The notes under the pieces: generated by a model
Databases searched by the model: none
Seen by the model: the letters and a program-made list of their open reading frames with translations, nothing else
What the model was told of the DNA's origin: nothing
Part shown: positions 1 to 11,340 of the stretch, piece after piece
How positions within the stretch are numbered: position 1 is the stretch's first letter
How the letters are laid out: every line of letters starts with the position of its first letter
Origin: Darksidea phi
Lineage: Eukaryota; Ascomycota; Dothideomycetes; Pleosporales; Lentitheciaceae
DNA: 64,000 nt
Assembly (NCBI GenBank): GCA_030770425.1
Contig: JASJFT010000067.1
Location: forward strand, 149,017-213,016
Direction of reading: 5' to 3'
Translations under genes and position numbers: made by a program

Positions 1-325
1 GTTCTGTGCAACGTCAAAGTATTTCATGTTTAAGAGAAGCAATTTCGTACGCTGCATCACAACTCGGCGGGGGACTCAAATGCGGAGCCCCCTAGCTACT
101 GCTATAGTTTCTACTTCAAGAGCGCATTCTGTTGATATTTAGATTGGTTCGTGAGTGATGCCCCGACGATTCTTTATTATACATGTACATTTCGCTCAGC
201 CATGCCGTGCCCAATTCCATAACCATAGCCATAACCATGACCATGACCTTCTGGCGGTATGGGTACCATCAGCAGTGTATTAGTACAAAAACGATGGACC
301 CGAATTAGTGTAAACAGCAGATCCG
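1..325. other. 3' flank of VTC4
   Basis: No coding frame is supported here. The stretch lies downstream of the VTC4 stop codon and probably holds its 3' UTR and polyadenylation region. It contains a short CCATRR hexamer run, listed separately. The left edge of the window may cut another gene, but nothing recognisable is present. Confidence 0.5.
217..248. repeat. CCATRR hexamer microsatellite
   Basis: Five consecutive near-identical hexamers (CCATAA, CCATAG, CCATAA, CCATGA, CCATGA) followed by CC. The run lies about 80 bases past the VTC4 stop codon, probably in the 3' UTR or just beyond it. It is a short simple repeat; no function is inferred. Confidence 0.7.
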
Positions 326-2891
326 TCACCCCTTCAACCCACCCTTCAGCCCACCCTCGAAACCTCCCATGCCCAGTCTAAACCCAAAGCTAATGCTCAC
401 CGCGGCTAACAAGCCCAAGCAAAGCAACGTTGGTCCGATTTTATCGTGATACGTAACCGCTCTCCTGTTCCTTATCATTCGTACTCTCCACAAGTATAAT
501 CCTCCCGAGTAACCCAACGCACAACATGCCATAGCGGTGAAAGCCCAAGCAGCAGCGAGCGCGAGCTTGTCACCAAAGTTGAGAAGAGTTGCGGCGATAG
601 AGCCCAGGAGGATACTGAATTCGAGCCAGGAGAGGAAGGTGCGTTCAGTCGCAAGTTGCACTTTAGGTTCGACGCGCACTGGGACGTGGATTCCTACGGT
701 ATTGTTAGTATGCGATTGTCAGATGTTGAGGTAATTGGCCTTGAGGCTTACGCTTCCCCTTAGGAGCCTTGAAGTGCTTGACTTCGCCGGGCTGTTTCCA
801 GCTCGGAACACCCAGCTGAAAGCCACCCTCTCCCACTTCCGTCGGTCTGGGTCTTGGAATGAGTGCAACGAGACCGTTTAGTACTGCTTCGCTGATTACT
901 TTCGCCTTCTTCTTGGCCACCAAAGCTCGATATCGCCATCCTCCGCGTTGCTGCGCTTCCTCCAGCTCATCTTCGTCTTCACTGTCGGAGTCGTAAATGG
1001 GATAGTCACTCTGGTGGATCTGTTGCGCGGAAATACGTTCCTCTACATCGAGCGCATTAGGTTCATCGCCGGTTGCGATAGTACCATAATCGCGCCGGCG
1101 GTCCAGGTCATGCTGTTCCATTGTATCGCGGGCTTCGCGGAGCCTTCTAAACGCCTCGTCGTCCTGCGCTCCGTTGTTTGCGGGTGGGAGACCCATGACT
1201 TCGTCCTCGTCTTCGCTATCATCCTCCAAATTACCGCTAGTGCTAATATCGTTGCTTGTGCTAGGTCTTTCAATGCCGAACTTGTGGCTCACAGGTTTGC
1301 GGATGTCGACATCCATCTGCGGAGCCCAGTATGGCAGCAACTTTATCCTCTTGGGATGAAGCGTAGATGTTCCGTGGATGTACTTGGAGAATTTTGGCAC
1401 GGCTTCTACAAGATGCGAGGCCGTCAAATCACGGATCCATTGCGGTGGCTCTTGGCCTGCTTGAGTTTGTAGCTTGACTTCAAGTACGGCATAAGGGAAA
1501 AGTTCAACGTCCTCCTTGGGAATTTCTGAGAACGGGTGTTTCACGCCAATGTCCATTCGGCGCCAATTCTCACCTGCGCGCTTGCGGCCGTCCAGATTGT
1601 CTTCCCGGATCATGGCTAGCTCTGTGTCCAGAGATATGCGGACCCGGGCGTCGCCAGGCAGCTGGAATGCAGTACGGTGGTAGAACGAGCGTGTTACGGG
1701 GACAAGGCTGCGGGTGATGACACGGTACTGAATCTCTCGCGCAAGCTGTTCGTCAGACGCGATATCCTTTTCTGGTCTTTTACGCTCCCTGCGCTCCTTC
1801 TCAAATATCTGCTCAGGCTTGAGCTCTCCGCGCAGATACGCGTTGACGTTTTTTCCCTTCAGCTTGAAGCGCGCCTTGACGGACTCCTCGCCGGTCCAGT
1901 CTTCCCTATGCGTTTTGCGCTCTATGAAAACAGATTCTGTCGACATATCACCATACCAGCGTATACGGATCGCTTCCGCACCCTCGGTCTTCTTCAAGCG
2001 ACCCTCATATAGCTCCCAAGTCTCGGTGTTGTCGAAGTATATGGACGAGATGGCAGTATCATCCTCGCTCCAGTCCTTGCTTGCGTTGAACACCAGCACA
2101 GGCAGATGTTTCAGTATTATAAGCTTCAGTTCCAGGACGTTATCCGGATGTACCCAGTACTTGGTTGTCTGACGGACAAAGTTCTGCTGCTTTCCTCCTG
2201 CCGACGAATCGCCTCTGACGGGGTTGCCTCGGGTGCGGACGGTATCGTAGAGCTTTGAGAGCTTGAGCACGTAGGCGTCATAGTTGTCCTGATAGAACGG
2301 CTTGAGCGTCAAACGTGTCGCGAAGACGGGCTTTAAGATTAGTCCGGTTACTTTCTATTGTTTGTTTTATTAGCGGCGCTCTCAGACAGAAGAGGGCTAC
2401 CCACATCATGCTTCTTGATAATCTTCTGGAAACCGGTGTAGTTGAGCTGCGTGAACTTAGCCAAGTCGTGCACATCGGCGATAATATCGCTCAGGTCCTC
2501 CTCCAGCAGCTCGAAGTCTTCCTCTGCGGGACTCTCTTCGCCATTCCGGTTATCGCCATCTAGTCTGGCCACGCATTCATTAACCTCCTTCTCCGACGCT
2601 GCTATACGTCGAATAATCTCCTCAGCCTTGACCTGCTGGAAGGTGTAGACCTTGTCGAGCTCCTTCTCGAGCTGCTCCACGAAGCTCTGCTCAGCCTTGT
2701 GGTCCCATTTGCGAGGCGCGCGAAGGGCTTCCTTGAGGTGCTCGTAGTCGATGTAGTTGAATATCCAATCCTTGTTGAGCGATTGTTTGAGCTGTTGGCC
2801 GAACCTGAAAGCTGTTGATCAGCTCGGTTACATCATATTTGCGTGGGGGGACGGCGGATCAAGACAAATGCCACGGTTGGACACACCTCAT
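326..2891 (-). CDS. VTC4: Vacuolar transporter chaperone 4 (polyphosphate polymerase)
   Basis: Exons on the minus strand: 2887-2891, 2405-2804, 752-2354 and 326-693, giving 791 aa. The first coding exon is only ATGAG; introns are 82, 50 and 58 nt, the last with a perfect TACTAAC branch point. Residues 1-180 form an SPX domain, which in this family senses inositol pyrophosphate. Residues about 200-480 are the VTC triphosphate-tunnel domain, which makes polyphosphate from ATP; basic strands [16 protein letters not shown] and VLEVKL are visible. An acidic linker follows. Residues about 670-791 are the DUF202 membrane domain ([16 protein letters not shown] and three hydrophobic helices) that moves the chain into the vacuole. 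The protein acts in the vacuolar membrane VTC complex. Its tail ends in a small GGLKGGLKG repeat. Family assignment is very secure; the 5-nt first exon is inferred from phase and the MRFGQQL start. Confidence 0.93.
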
Positions 2892-3685
2892 GGCGAGCAA
2901 CGATGGGCAATTGCTTCCCTATATGTAAATGAAACGGGCGATAGGGGACTAAGAATGAACAAGGGCCAAAGAAAAGCTATATACAAGCTCGACAGGTGTG
3001 AGAAGAGGTCGCAGAGAGCTCCTCGCCGACGCAGAATTTGATGGCTGGAGCTATCGCAGGAGCTCGGGCCAAGTGCGGAGACTTGAAAACTGCCGCGTCA
3101 AGCAACGAACGGGGGAGAGCAAACGGCCCACGTGCATGTTGATCACCGTGACTTCGAATGCAGTCTCCAGAGTTTCAGGTTGCTTTTATCTGACGTCTAT
3201 GAGGAAACGGATGCGCTCAGAATCGCTGCTGGATCTCTGTGCAACGCAGATGGCGGGGAAGGATGAGCTCACCCATTGACCAATCACACCTTCATCAGCG
3301 TAAATAGCCTCGGTTGGCACGTGCACACACCATCAACTCCTCAGCAACCCTCTACACCACTCCTATAGAGATGAAGTCAAGCATGTACTTTTTCAGAGAA
3401 AAGACCATGTTTCCGACCAGAACTGTCGCCATGATCATTATTTCAAAGCAAAATGAGGCACCCAATCCTCCTCCGCAAGTCCGCAATGTCTTCCGCAAGG
3501 CCCTCCGCAACTCTCCCGCAAAGTTTGTCATCTGCTTAGAGGTAAAAGAATGAGTATAAGAACGATTGTGTGCAATGATTTAAGGTCATTCAATCAGCCT
3601 CTACTATCTGTTCATCACTACCACTATCTAAATCTCCAAGAAGTCTCGTCCAAATCCAACCTCCACCCTTACCTCTTTCTAAACA
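2892..3685. promoter_or_regulatory. Divergent intergenic region, VTC4 / oxidoreductase
   Basis: This 794-bp gap separates the start codons of VTC4 (leftward) and the Gfo/Idh/MocA gene (rightward), so it must hold both promoters. A pyrimidine-rich leader (CACTACCACTATC, CCAACCTCCACCC) precedes the rightward ATG, as is usual in fungal 5' UTRs. A CACGTG E-box-like hexamer lies near 3129 and another near 3319. Binding factors cannot be read from sequence alone. No coding frame is supported. Confidence 0.5.
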
Positions 3686-5018
3686 ATGGCACCCATCAAG
3701 ATCGGCTTTATTGGTCTCTCCTCTTCTCAGTCCTGGGCGGTATGGGCGCATCTGCACTATCTGAAGAATAACACCAAGTATGAAGTTGTAGCTCTATGCA
3801 ACTCCTCCCTCCGCTCCGCCAAAGCAGCCATCACGACGCACGGTCTACCCCCGAGCACTAAAGCATATGGCAGCCCCGAAGAACTCGCCGCGGACGCAGA
3901 CGTTGAGCTCGTCGTATGTTCTGTCCGTGTCGACAAGCATTACGATGCCCTTATGCCGGCGTTGAAGGCTGGCAAAGATGTGTTCTGTGAGTGGCCGCTT
4001 GCTAAAGATGCTGCTCAAGCGGAGGAGTTGGTGAAGGTGGCTAGGGAGAAGGGTGTCAGGACTTTGGTGGGACTGCAGGCTGGCGTTAGCCCTACTCTGC
4101 TGAAACTCAAGCAAATCATCAACGAAGGGAAGATTGGTATGTAATCCCGCGGTACTAACCCCATCTCCTATATTAAAATGTCTGCTGAACTACTACTTTG
4201 TTTGCGATCTGCAACAGAGGGGAGCATTTAGCTTACAACAATGGGTACTAGCACATCCCTGAATATGCTTCACTGACTTTTTATACCTCTAAATTAGGCA
4301 AGGTACTTAGTTCGACCTTCCATGCAACGACGAAGTTCTCAGGAGCGATAGAGTGGGAGGGCCTTGCGTATCAGAATGACCGCAGCGTTGGCGCAAATAT
4401 GTTGACCATCTATGCCGTCCATTGTGAGCCTCTATCCCCTTTTCAGATCTGTTCCCATATATTCAGCTAACCAACCCTGCAGCACTTGAGTCCATCGGCG
4501 TCGTTCTCGGCCACTTGACATCTTACCAGCCCCTCCTCGCGATCTCGCACCCCACCGTCCAGCTGACATCTTACACCGGCGAACCAACTACCACTATTCC
4601 GCGTACCTCCCCGGATCAAGTCCTCCTCCACGGCACCTTCGGCTCCGGCGCTGTTCTATCCTATCACCTCCGCGGCGGCCCCGCCTTTGCTAATTCCGAC
4701 AGCACTGGTCTTATCTGGCGCATTTACGGCGATAAAGGCGAGATCCAAGTCACAGGCCCAAACTCTTACCTTCAGATCGCAGATGGAAATGTGAAAATTG
4801 AACTGTTTGAGCATGCGAGCGGGAAGGTTGAGGAGGTTGGTGTTGATACGGATGAGTTTAGCAAAGAAGAGGTGCCGGCTTTTGGAAGGAATGTTGCGAG
4901 GTTGTATGAAGCATTTGCGGATGGGAAGATGGGAGAGAAGGAGGGGGTGTTGGATTGGGAGGATGCACTTAAGCGTCATCAGTATGTGGACGAGATGTAC
5001 CAGAAGGCGGCGTTCTGA
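3686..5018 (+). CDS. Gfo/Idh/MocA-family NAD(P)-dependent oxidoreductase
   Basis: Exons 3686-4136, 4298-4423 and 4483-5018 give 370 aa; introns are 161 and 59 nt, GTATGT and GTGAGC to AG. The N-terminal Rossmann domain (about 1-125) begins IKIGFIGLSSSQSW and carries the family pattern VCSVRVDKHYD followed by the CEWPLAKD block, where the EKP lysine of the family is replaced by W-P. The C-terminal alpha/beta domain (about 130-370) follows, with the GKVLSSTF strand just after the first splice. The family reduces or oxidises sugars and related polyols; the fungal branch includes Gal80-like proteins. The loss of the EKP-type lysine suggests a changed activity or a regulatory role, but this is inference. 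Substrate is unknown. Neighbours give no pathway hint. Confidence 0.85.
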
Positions 5019-5052
5019 GGACGTAGTGTATATGTCTCGTGTTCTCCCGTAA

Positions 5053-5886
5053 CTAATTGTCTGGTTTGAGCACCCGCGAGTGTGCTTCGCGATAGGAAAG
5101 ATATTGGCGGCGTCTTGAAATGGCTCTCCCCATGCGTTCAACCAGACAGTCGGGTGCATTCGGAAATTTTTCCCGCGTATGGTGAATATCGAAAATCCGG
5201 CCATAGGATTTGTTGACGCTGTTCATGGCTTGTATGAAATGACTAGTATCCTGCCGCTGCACTTGTCTAAATTTTCTTGATTCGAGGTTAGTCATTTCGG
5301 AAGGCTCGGACTCCTGTTCCTAAAACTCCTTTCCTCTTCATCTGCCAAAGTCGTGGTGCTCTTATCCACTGGTAAGTTTTAAGAGCGTGGCACGCTATCC
5401 TCCTATTATGCGAGACACCCAAGTCCTACGCTAGAATTACGTACCTTAGCCCCAATGGAAGTCCTAAGCTACGCAACTTCGCTGTCCATAGAGACCGCCC
5501 ACTCAGACTTCTGCCCCATAGTCCTCAAGTAGCCTCCGGTGAACCCTAAAAGGTCCCAGAGACGCCTCAACCTATGAAATTTGGTCAAAAAACTCCTGCA
5601 TGGAACAGGTGAGCGCCATCCCACGAATGGTGTTGATGTGATCGGCATTGATTTCCGTCAGCTCTAGCGCCTGAAGATGCCGAAGAGTTCGCTCTAGAGC
5701 ATGGAGCTACATCAACACCTGCTGGTACTTGTTCACCGCACCTGTCTCATCTTTGGGGCCTTGGTGACTTTGGCGATCAGTCCTAATCACGAGCTATGAG
5801 TTGACCGCTGGAAGAGTTTTGTAGAAGCCAGAAATACCTATCAGCGCGATAAAATCGCCAACAGAGAAGTCGAATGCTGGCACCAT
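5053..5886 (-). pseudogene. Decayed gene with fungal STAND/ULD-type N-terminal domain
   Basis: Read leftward from 5886, the frame starts MVPAFDFSVGDFIALIG, the usual start of the fungal N-terminal domain found on NACHT, ankyrin and ubiquitin-like-domain proteins. Two in-frame TAG codons follow (after AVNS and after YQQVLM). The conserved helices then resume (LHALERTLRHLQALE, then NTIRGMALTC), end at another TAG, and continue in a different frame with LRTMGQKSEWAVSMDSEVA, a further TAG, and LRTSIGAKV. A separate open stretch at 5053-5295 ends with LVERMGRAISRRRQYLSYRE, which I recall as a C-terminal block of the same protein class. The middle of the gene, normally several hundred codons, is missing. 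Domain identity rests on remembered patterns, but the order and strand of the pieces fit well. It is a broken gene, not a functional one. Confidence 0.72.
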
Positions 5887-6286
5887 AGTTTCAGAGAGGT
5901 ATATGACTTGCGAGGAATTATTAGCTAGCGAGGCATAGCGGTTTAGGCCGTTGGAGGTGGAGCTGTGGGGCTGCAGCCGCCTGCTCGCCCTTGCAATAAC
6001 ATGCTGACTTCGTCCCTGAGACCATGGACGAGAGCATCATGATTGGAGAATGCGGTGCTCACGACATACGTGAGTAAAGCAGATGCTGATGTTAAGTGAT
6101 CACTGATGCTGCAACGATGAAAGTAGTGTAAAGAGACGGGTAAAGGAAGAAGCCATGGAGACACTAATGGGATGTCACTCTCCTTCAAACTTTAAAATTG
6201 ATAATGCGTACTGTTAAAATGATAGATGTAGTCGTAATGACTGCTTCCTTTCTATGTACACAGCTCATAACTACCTATTGTACTAC
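5887..6286. other. Non-coding gap
   Basis: The stretch lies between the start of the decayed gene and the 3' end of the glycosidase-kinase gene. Short open frames exist on both strands, but none has a recognisable protein pattern or splice structure. It may contain the former promoter of the pseudogene and the 3' UTR of the neighbour. Confidence 0.45.
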
Positions 6287-8976
6287 TTACCGACCGATCA
6301 TCCCTATCAAGCTCGTCAACGCCGGATTAACACTCTCCTTGCTTCCCAAACTTAGCATAGCTGCCTTCTGTGCAAATGGAACCACATCGGGAACCTTTTG
6401 CCCTCGTACTAGCCCCGCGGCCAGCGCACCCACAAACGTATCCCCAATTCCATTCACACTGACCACTTCCTCATCTCTCAATACCTTCTCCGGAGGAAAC
6501 AATCTAACATACAAACCTCCAACCTGGTTGTCTCCATTCTTGCAGCGGGAAAGCACATATTGTGCCTCATCGGCTGAAGTCAGAACGGGGTTATCGGCTT
6601 TTAGAAGCTGAGTGAGTAGTACACCCTGTGGACCAAGTTTAGTAAGGATGGTGGGGAAGAAGGGAAGCAGCTTTATGGTTTGTTGGGGGATCCCTGCATC
6701 AACTATGGCTGATGTTGTGGTGACAGCTAGTGGGATGCGGAGGCCGGAGGGCGGGATTCCGAGCGAGTCAATGGTGGCAAACCAGACGGGATGGTCGAAG
6801 AGACCTAAACTGTGGGCGTGATTATGGAGTGCGGTTAGTTCAAGCTCATTTGGCGTTATAATGTCGGCAATTGGGTGAGGAAAGAGGTGTGAGGTGTTTT
6901 GATCTGGCGTTGGCGGGAAGATGCGGAGTGCTTTAGCAGTCGATACCGGTTCGAAGATCGTGGTAGTTGAAGGAGAAGATCGGCCTATTGTAAGGTACTC
7001 GTGTAGTGTGTTAGAATCCCAGTTTGCGTCCAAGATGAGCAGTTTTGGGGGAGAAGTGGAGATCCTTTGGAGCATGCGGGTTATAGTCGGGTAAGGTATC
7101 GTCTCAAGTATTTTCATATCGGCCATGGCGAGTGTGAGATCCTTGTTAATGTTGTTGATAGCAACGTACTGGGCGGTTCGAGATGGTTGGGGCAGTACTT
7201 CGATGCCGTTGGTTGACATGCCTCCAGCTTCTAGCTGGCTTAGCGCCGCGCGTCCGCTCAGATCATCGCCGACCACGCCGTGGAGTTGTACTGAGGCACC
7301 AAGAAGATGAGTTGCTTTCGCGATGTTGTGAGATACGCCGCCAAGCGTCTGATTAATGATAGCTGGATTCGATGTGTGTGGTACTGGGTCAGTCGGGGCT
7401 GCAGAGCTGGCAAATGGTGCGTAATCACCTATGTTCGCAGTACGAAGTCAGGAAAGCTCATATGGAGGGGTGTGGGTACCTCTCGTCTCAGATACACCGC
7501 ACGTGAATTCGAATATGCGACGAAAGCGGGCGTGAGAGGTAGTTTGTACCGGGAAATTACGCACAGGAGAAATCTACTGCTAGAGCTCCTGCTACGACAA
7601 TGTCGGGAATGGCCGAGATTCTGAATGGCGGTGGGGTTGCCGGAGGCGTTGAGGGTGAAAAAGACGTATGGATGAGGCGGTTTTGTGCTGTGGACGCAGG
7701 GTTGGACACAACTGGGTTGAAACTTGAACTACGTCTAATATTTACAATCAGCGCCAGGGTTTACTCGAGCAGCAAGGGGCTGTCTCACCCTTCGGCTTCT
7801 TCCTGCTTTGCTTCTAGTATAGCAAGTTCTCTGGCTACTATCGTGGCTCTTCGCACATTTGACTCTATCAGTGCTTTGTTCGCCGGGATGCTTCTGCCTT
7901 GGCTTAGCTCTTTAACCTTGGCAAGCACGAAAGGGGTATTATCTTTGCCAGTAATGCTTGAAGCATTGGCTTGCCGTAAAGCTTCTTCGATGATGGAGTC
8001 CATGGTGCCTTTAGGAATAGCAGCTTCTGCTGGGACAGGGTTTGCGAAGAGCATTCCGGAGGCGATCTTGAGTGAGTGCTGCGCATCTACTTACTAGTAA
8101 GCGCGGAGTCCAGGGATACATAATAATGAGGGGGTTTAGGGGCGGACATAAAGCACTTACGAATCATTGCGGCAGCCTCGATCTCGTTCTCAACAGTCGT
8201 CGGACTCTTCACCCCGCTGTCTCTGGACCAGAAAGCTGGAAAGTCCACATTGCCCTTACGCCCGTCAGTGAACGTGCCAACATAAACGCCTTCAGTTTCG
8301 AGATATTCAAGTGTTCGAGGTATGTCAAGGAAGCTCTTGCAACCGCTAGAAACAACGGCGACTGGTGTCCTTCCCAGCTCAGTCAGATCAGCAGAGACGT
8401 CCATGCTCGACTCAGCGCCGCGGTGCACGCCACCAAGCCCACCGGTTCCGAATATCTTAATGCCAGCCAGTTCAGCAAGCAGCATGGTGCTAGCGATTGT
8501 AGTGCCTCCATTGAACTGCTTGCCCGCTAATCGTAGGCCGCATACATAGGCCAAATCTCTCCTCGATAGCTTCAGGGTAGTTCCTTGACCGGCAGATGCA
8601 GTGAGTCTTATAAGCTCCTCTGGATCCAGTCCTACGCGAGCGACTCCATCAAGAATTCCGATGGTGGCAGGCACCCCGCCGTTGAGGCGTACGACGCTCT
8701 CGAGTAAGGATGCCAGCGCTACATTCTCGGGGTATGGGAAGCCTAAAGCTCATGTCAGCTTCCCACGGATCCAAAGTACATGAGTAAATAGTCACCATGC
8801 GTGTATATCGTCGTCTCAAGCGCGACAACAGGCTTCTTCGAATTCAGAGCCTCTCGCACCTCCTCCGAGACGCGGAAAAAGCCGTTGTTTGTGTAGTGCC
8901 TCCCTGCTATTATATGAGGGGTGAAACCCCTCTGCGGAAGGCGCGGCCTGGCAATCGCGCGTGAAAGAAGTCTCAT
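6287..8976 (-). CDS. Bifunctional pseudouridine-5'-phosphate glycosidase / PfkB pseudouridine kinase
   Basis: Exons 8796-8976, 8161-8742, 7789-8086, 7565-7734 and 6287-7428 give 790 aa; introns are 53, 74, 54 and 136 nt. The N-terminus (MRLLSRAIARPRLPQRG) is basic and serine/arginine-rich, like a mitochondrial presequence. Residues about 35-390 are PsiMP glycosidase: ALETTIYTHG, GVPATIGILDG, FGTGGLGGVHRGAE, SSGCKSFLDI and the LFANPVP / VRRATIVARELA end. This enzyme splits pseudouridine monophosphate to uracil and ribose-5-phosphate. A proline/serine-rich linker leads to the PfkB sugar kinase part (about 420-790), with HGVVGDDLSGRAAL and the catalytic NGIGDTFVGALAAG, which would phosphorylate pseudouridine. 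The fusion joins both steps of pseudouridine breakdown in one chain, an arrangement known in eukaryotes. The exon 3-4 join could use ATTAG (chosen) or the next GTAG, a two-residue difference. Confidence 0.9.
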
Positions 8977-9227
8977 GGCAGCTTGAGTCTATACAGGCTC
9001 AACGTTCATAAGGTGATCTCGAGCGCGGGATGAAACTCAAGCTCGAGTTGCGGGGCGGAGCTGTTCCTTGGCGTGTAGCGGAGCGGAATTCGCTACCGCC
9101 CGGCAGAATCAAGTGGACACGACGCATCAGCTTCGCGACCTCCACGAAACCCGCAAACCCGCCATCGCCTCCGTTCCTCTCCTCTCCAATCCCTCATATC
9201 ACTTGGGTAACTTGGCTGCTACCCAGG
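8977..9227. promoter_or_regulatory. Divergent promoter, glycosidase-kinase / OST1
   Basis: Only 251 bp separate the two start codons, so the two promoters overlap or share elements. The OST1 side is CT-rich near 9165-9195. No clear TATA box is seen. The open frame continues upstream of the OST1 ATG, but the residues there lack the signal-peptide pattern. Confidence 0.5.
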
Positions 9228-10773
9228 ATGAGGTCAACTCCCTTCTTTGCGAGCTGCTTAGCAGCTCTCTCGAGCTTCGCTTCCGCCGAATTGAACCTTT
9301 CGCAACCACTGCTATCGAGACAGGTGCTTCCTAGCACGTTCAGGCCGCCACAAGTGTTCAAGAATGCCAATTTAGTCCGGACGACGAATTTGGACAAGGT
9401 GTACCCCAGAGAGACAATCAACGTTGTCATCGAGAACATCGATGCGAAACCACAGTCGCAATACTACCTCCCATTCGAACCGAGCCTGCTAGCAAGAGTG
9501 GGCGGGCTGGAGGTGAGAGACAAGAAGGATGTTGAGAAGGGATCTTTCAAAGTAGAGATCGTCGGATTTGATGCAGAAAGGCAAGGCACAATGGTTGAAT
9601 AAAAAGAGTCGCTGAGTGCTGACACGGTGATACAGCTCCACGGAATTCTTCCTCATCCATCTACCGACGCCCCTCGCTCCCAAGACGCAGCAAACTCTTA
9701 GCATTTCCTACTCGGTGCTCTCCGCCCTCGCCCCCGTCCCTGCCCGGATCGGCCAGTCCGACAAGCAATACGTACAATACACCTTCAGCGCCTACACACC
9801 CTCAGCCTACCTTACCGAGAAGCAGAAGACGAAGATTAAGTTCCCCAATGGCGACGTGCCCGACTACACGACTCTTCCTGCAGATCTCAACGCGGAAAAG
9901 AAGACTGACCCGCAAAGGCAAGGCTCGACCTTCACCTACGGACCGTACAATGATGTCCCGGCCGGTGCGGAGGAGTTCGTTAGTGTTCGCTATGAGTTCA
10001 CAAAGCCACTCACGCACGCTACACTGCTGGAGCGTGACCTCGAGGTTTCGCATTGGGGAGGAAATATAGCTTCGGAGGAGCGGTACTGGCTCACCAACCA
10101 AGGCGCGCAACTTAAAAACCACTTTTCGCGCGTCGAATGGCAGAAACAATCGTATATGAATCCCTTCTCCTCCGCGTTGAAGGCCCTTAACCTCCCATTA
10201 CATCCCGGCGCCATGGATGCCTACTTCACCGACGACATTGGCAACGTCTCAACCTCTCGCTTTCGGCCCGGCAAGAAGGAGGCGCTTCTTGAGTTGAAGC
10301 CGCGCTACCCCATCTTTGGCGGCTGGAAGTACAGTTTCCGTGTGGGCTGGAACGCCGATCTTAGCACGTACCTCCGCAAGCTGGCGACTGGCGACTCTTA
10401 TGCGCTGAAGGTGCCGTTCCTCGAAGGTCCCCGTGCCAGCGAGGGCATTGCGTATGCACGGGTACACCTCCGCGTCATTCTTCCGGAGGGCGCTACGAAC
10501 GTGAGGTACTCCACCACGGTCCCATTGGTAGATAGCACGACCAGCGTCCACAAAACTTTCATGGATACCCTTGGCCGACCGACATTGGAACTTCACGCCA
10601 TAAACCTTGTCGATGAGTTCAGGGAAAGAGATTTGATCGTGACATACGACTATTCATGGACTGCAGGATGCAGGAAGCCGATCGTTTTATCAATGGGCTT
10701 ATTTGCAGTCTTTACAGTCGCATGGATACTTGGTAGCATCGACACTAGCATTGGAAAGCAGAAGAAGGTCTAA
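9228..10773 (+). CDS. OST1: Oligosaccharyltransferase subunit, ribophorin I
   Basis: Exons 9228-9580 and 9636-10773 give 496 aa, the usual family length. The intron is 55 nt and starts with GC, not GT: exon ...GAAAG, then GCAAGG, ending GATACAG. Joining restores the frame as FDAESSTEFFLIHLP, as expected for ribophorin I; no GT donor does this. The start MRSTPFFASCLAALSSFASA is a signal peptide. The lumenal body carries the Ribophorin_I pattern (LVRTTNLDKVYPRE, VQYTFSAYTPSAYLT, SHWGGNIASEERYWL, FPIFGGWKY-like PRYPIFGGWKY). A single membrane helix near the C-terminus (VLSMGLFAVFTVAWILG) and a short KKV tail complete it. The protein is part of the ER complex that transfers the glycan to asparagine. 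It works downstream of ALG1, also in this window. Confidence 0.93.
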
Positions 10774-11340
10774 GTCTGATTTCACGGGGGTACAGGTTAG
10801 TGACTGTCTGGCAAGCTGCAGAACAGAGTGCAGCAAGCCGCTGTGCAAGGAAATGGCTGGACATCGAATGAGTGATACCTAGGCAAAGCGTGAAGTGAAG
10901 GAAGAGGAAAAATACTTTGTACGAGTATGGCAGAATTTGAGTCACAGCTTTTCCTTTAAAATAGGGCAATTGCACTTTTTGTCCGCTACTATTGGGCCCA
11001 TCCTACTTCGCATTCTACTGTTCCCTTTGATGTTATAACCATTCAATACATCGCATATAGATTCTAGATTCTGTCTACGTTCAGTTACAGGTAAGTAACC
11101 CATGTAGCTGCAGATGAGGTGAGCAGCCACACAAGCCCCTCTTTTTTTTAGTCTGACTGGACCCCGCGAAGACTCATTCAGCCCGCCGACTCACCGACAT
11201 TCATCTTCACAAGCTGGGCTTCCACTCTTGTAAAAGCTCATATGGGGCTTCTGAGGTGTACCTAGCTTTATCACTAAAAACTTGAACCCAGACACACCAA
11301 TTTACTCTGGGCTCCTGTCGAACGGCGCTTTTACCCCACC
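10774..11340. other. OST1 3' region and TyrRS promoter
   Basis: This 567-bp gap holds the 3' UTR of OST1 and the promoter of the tyrosyl-tRNA synthetase gene. A pyrimidine tract with eight Ts lies near 11142-11150, about 190 bases upstream of the ATG, and the leader before the ATG ends ACCCCACC. No coding frame is supported. Confidence 0.45.
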
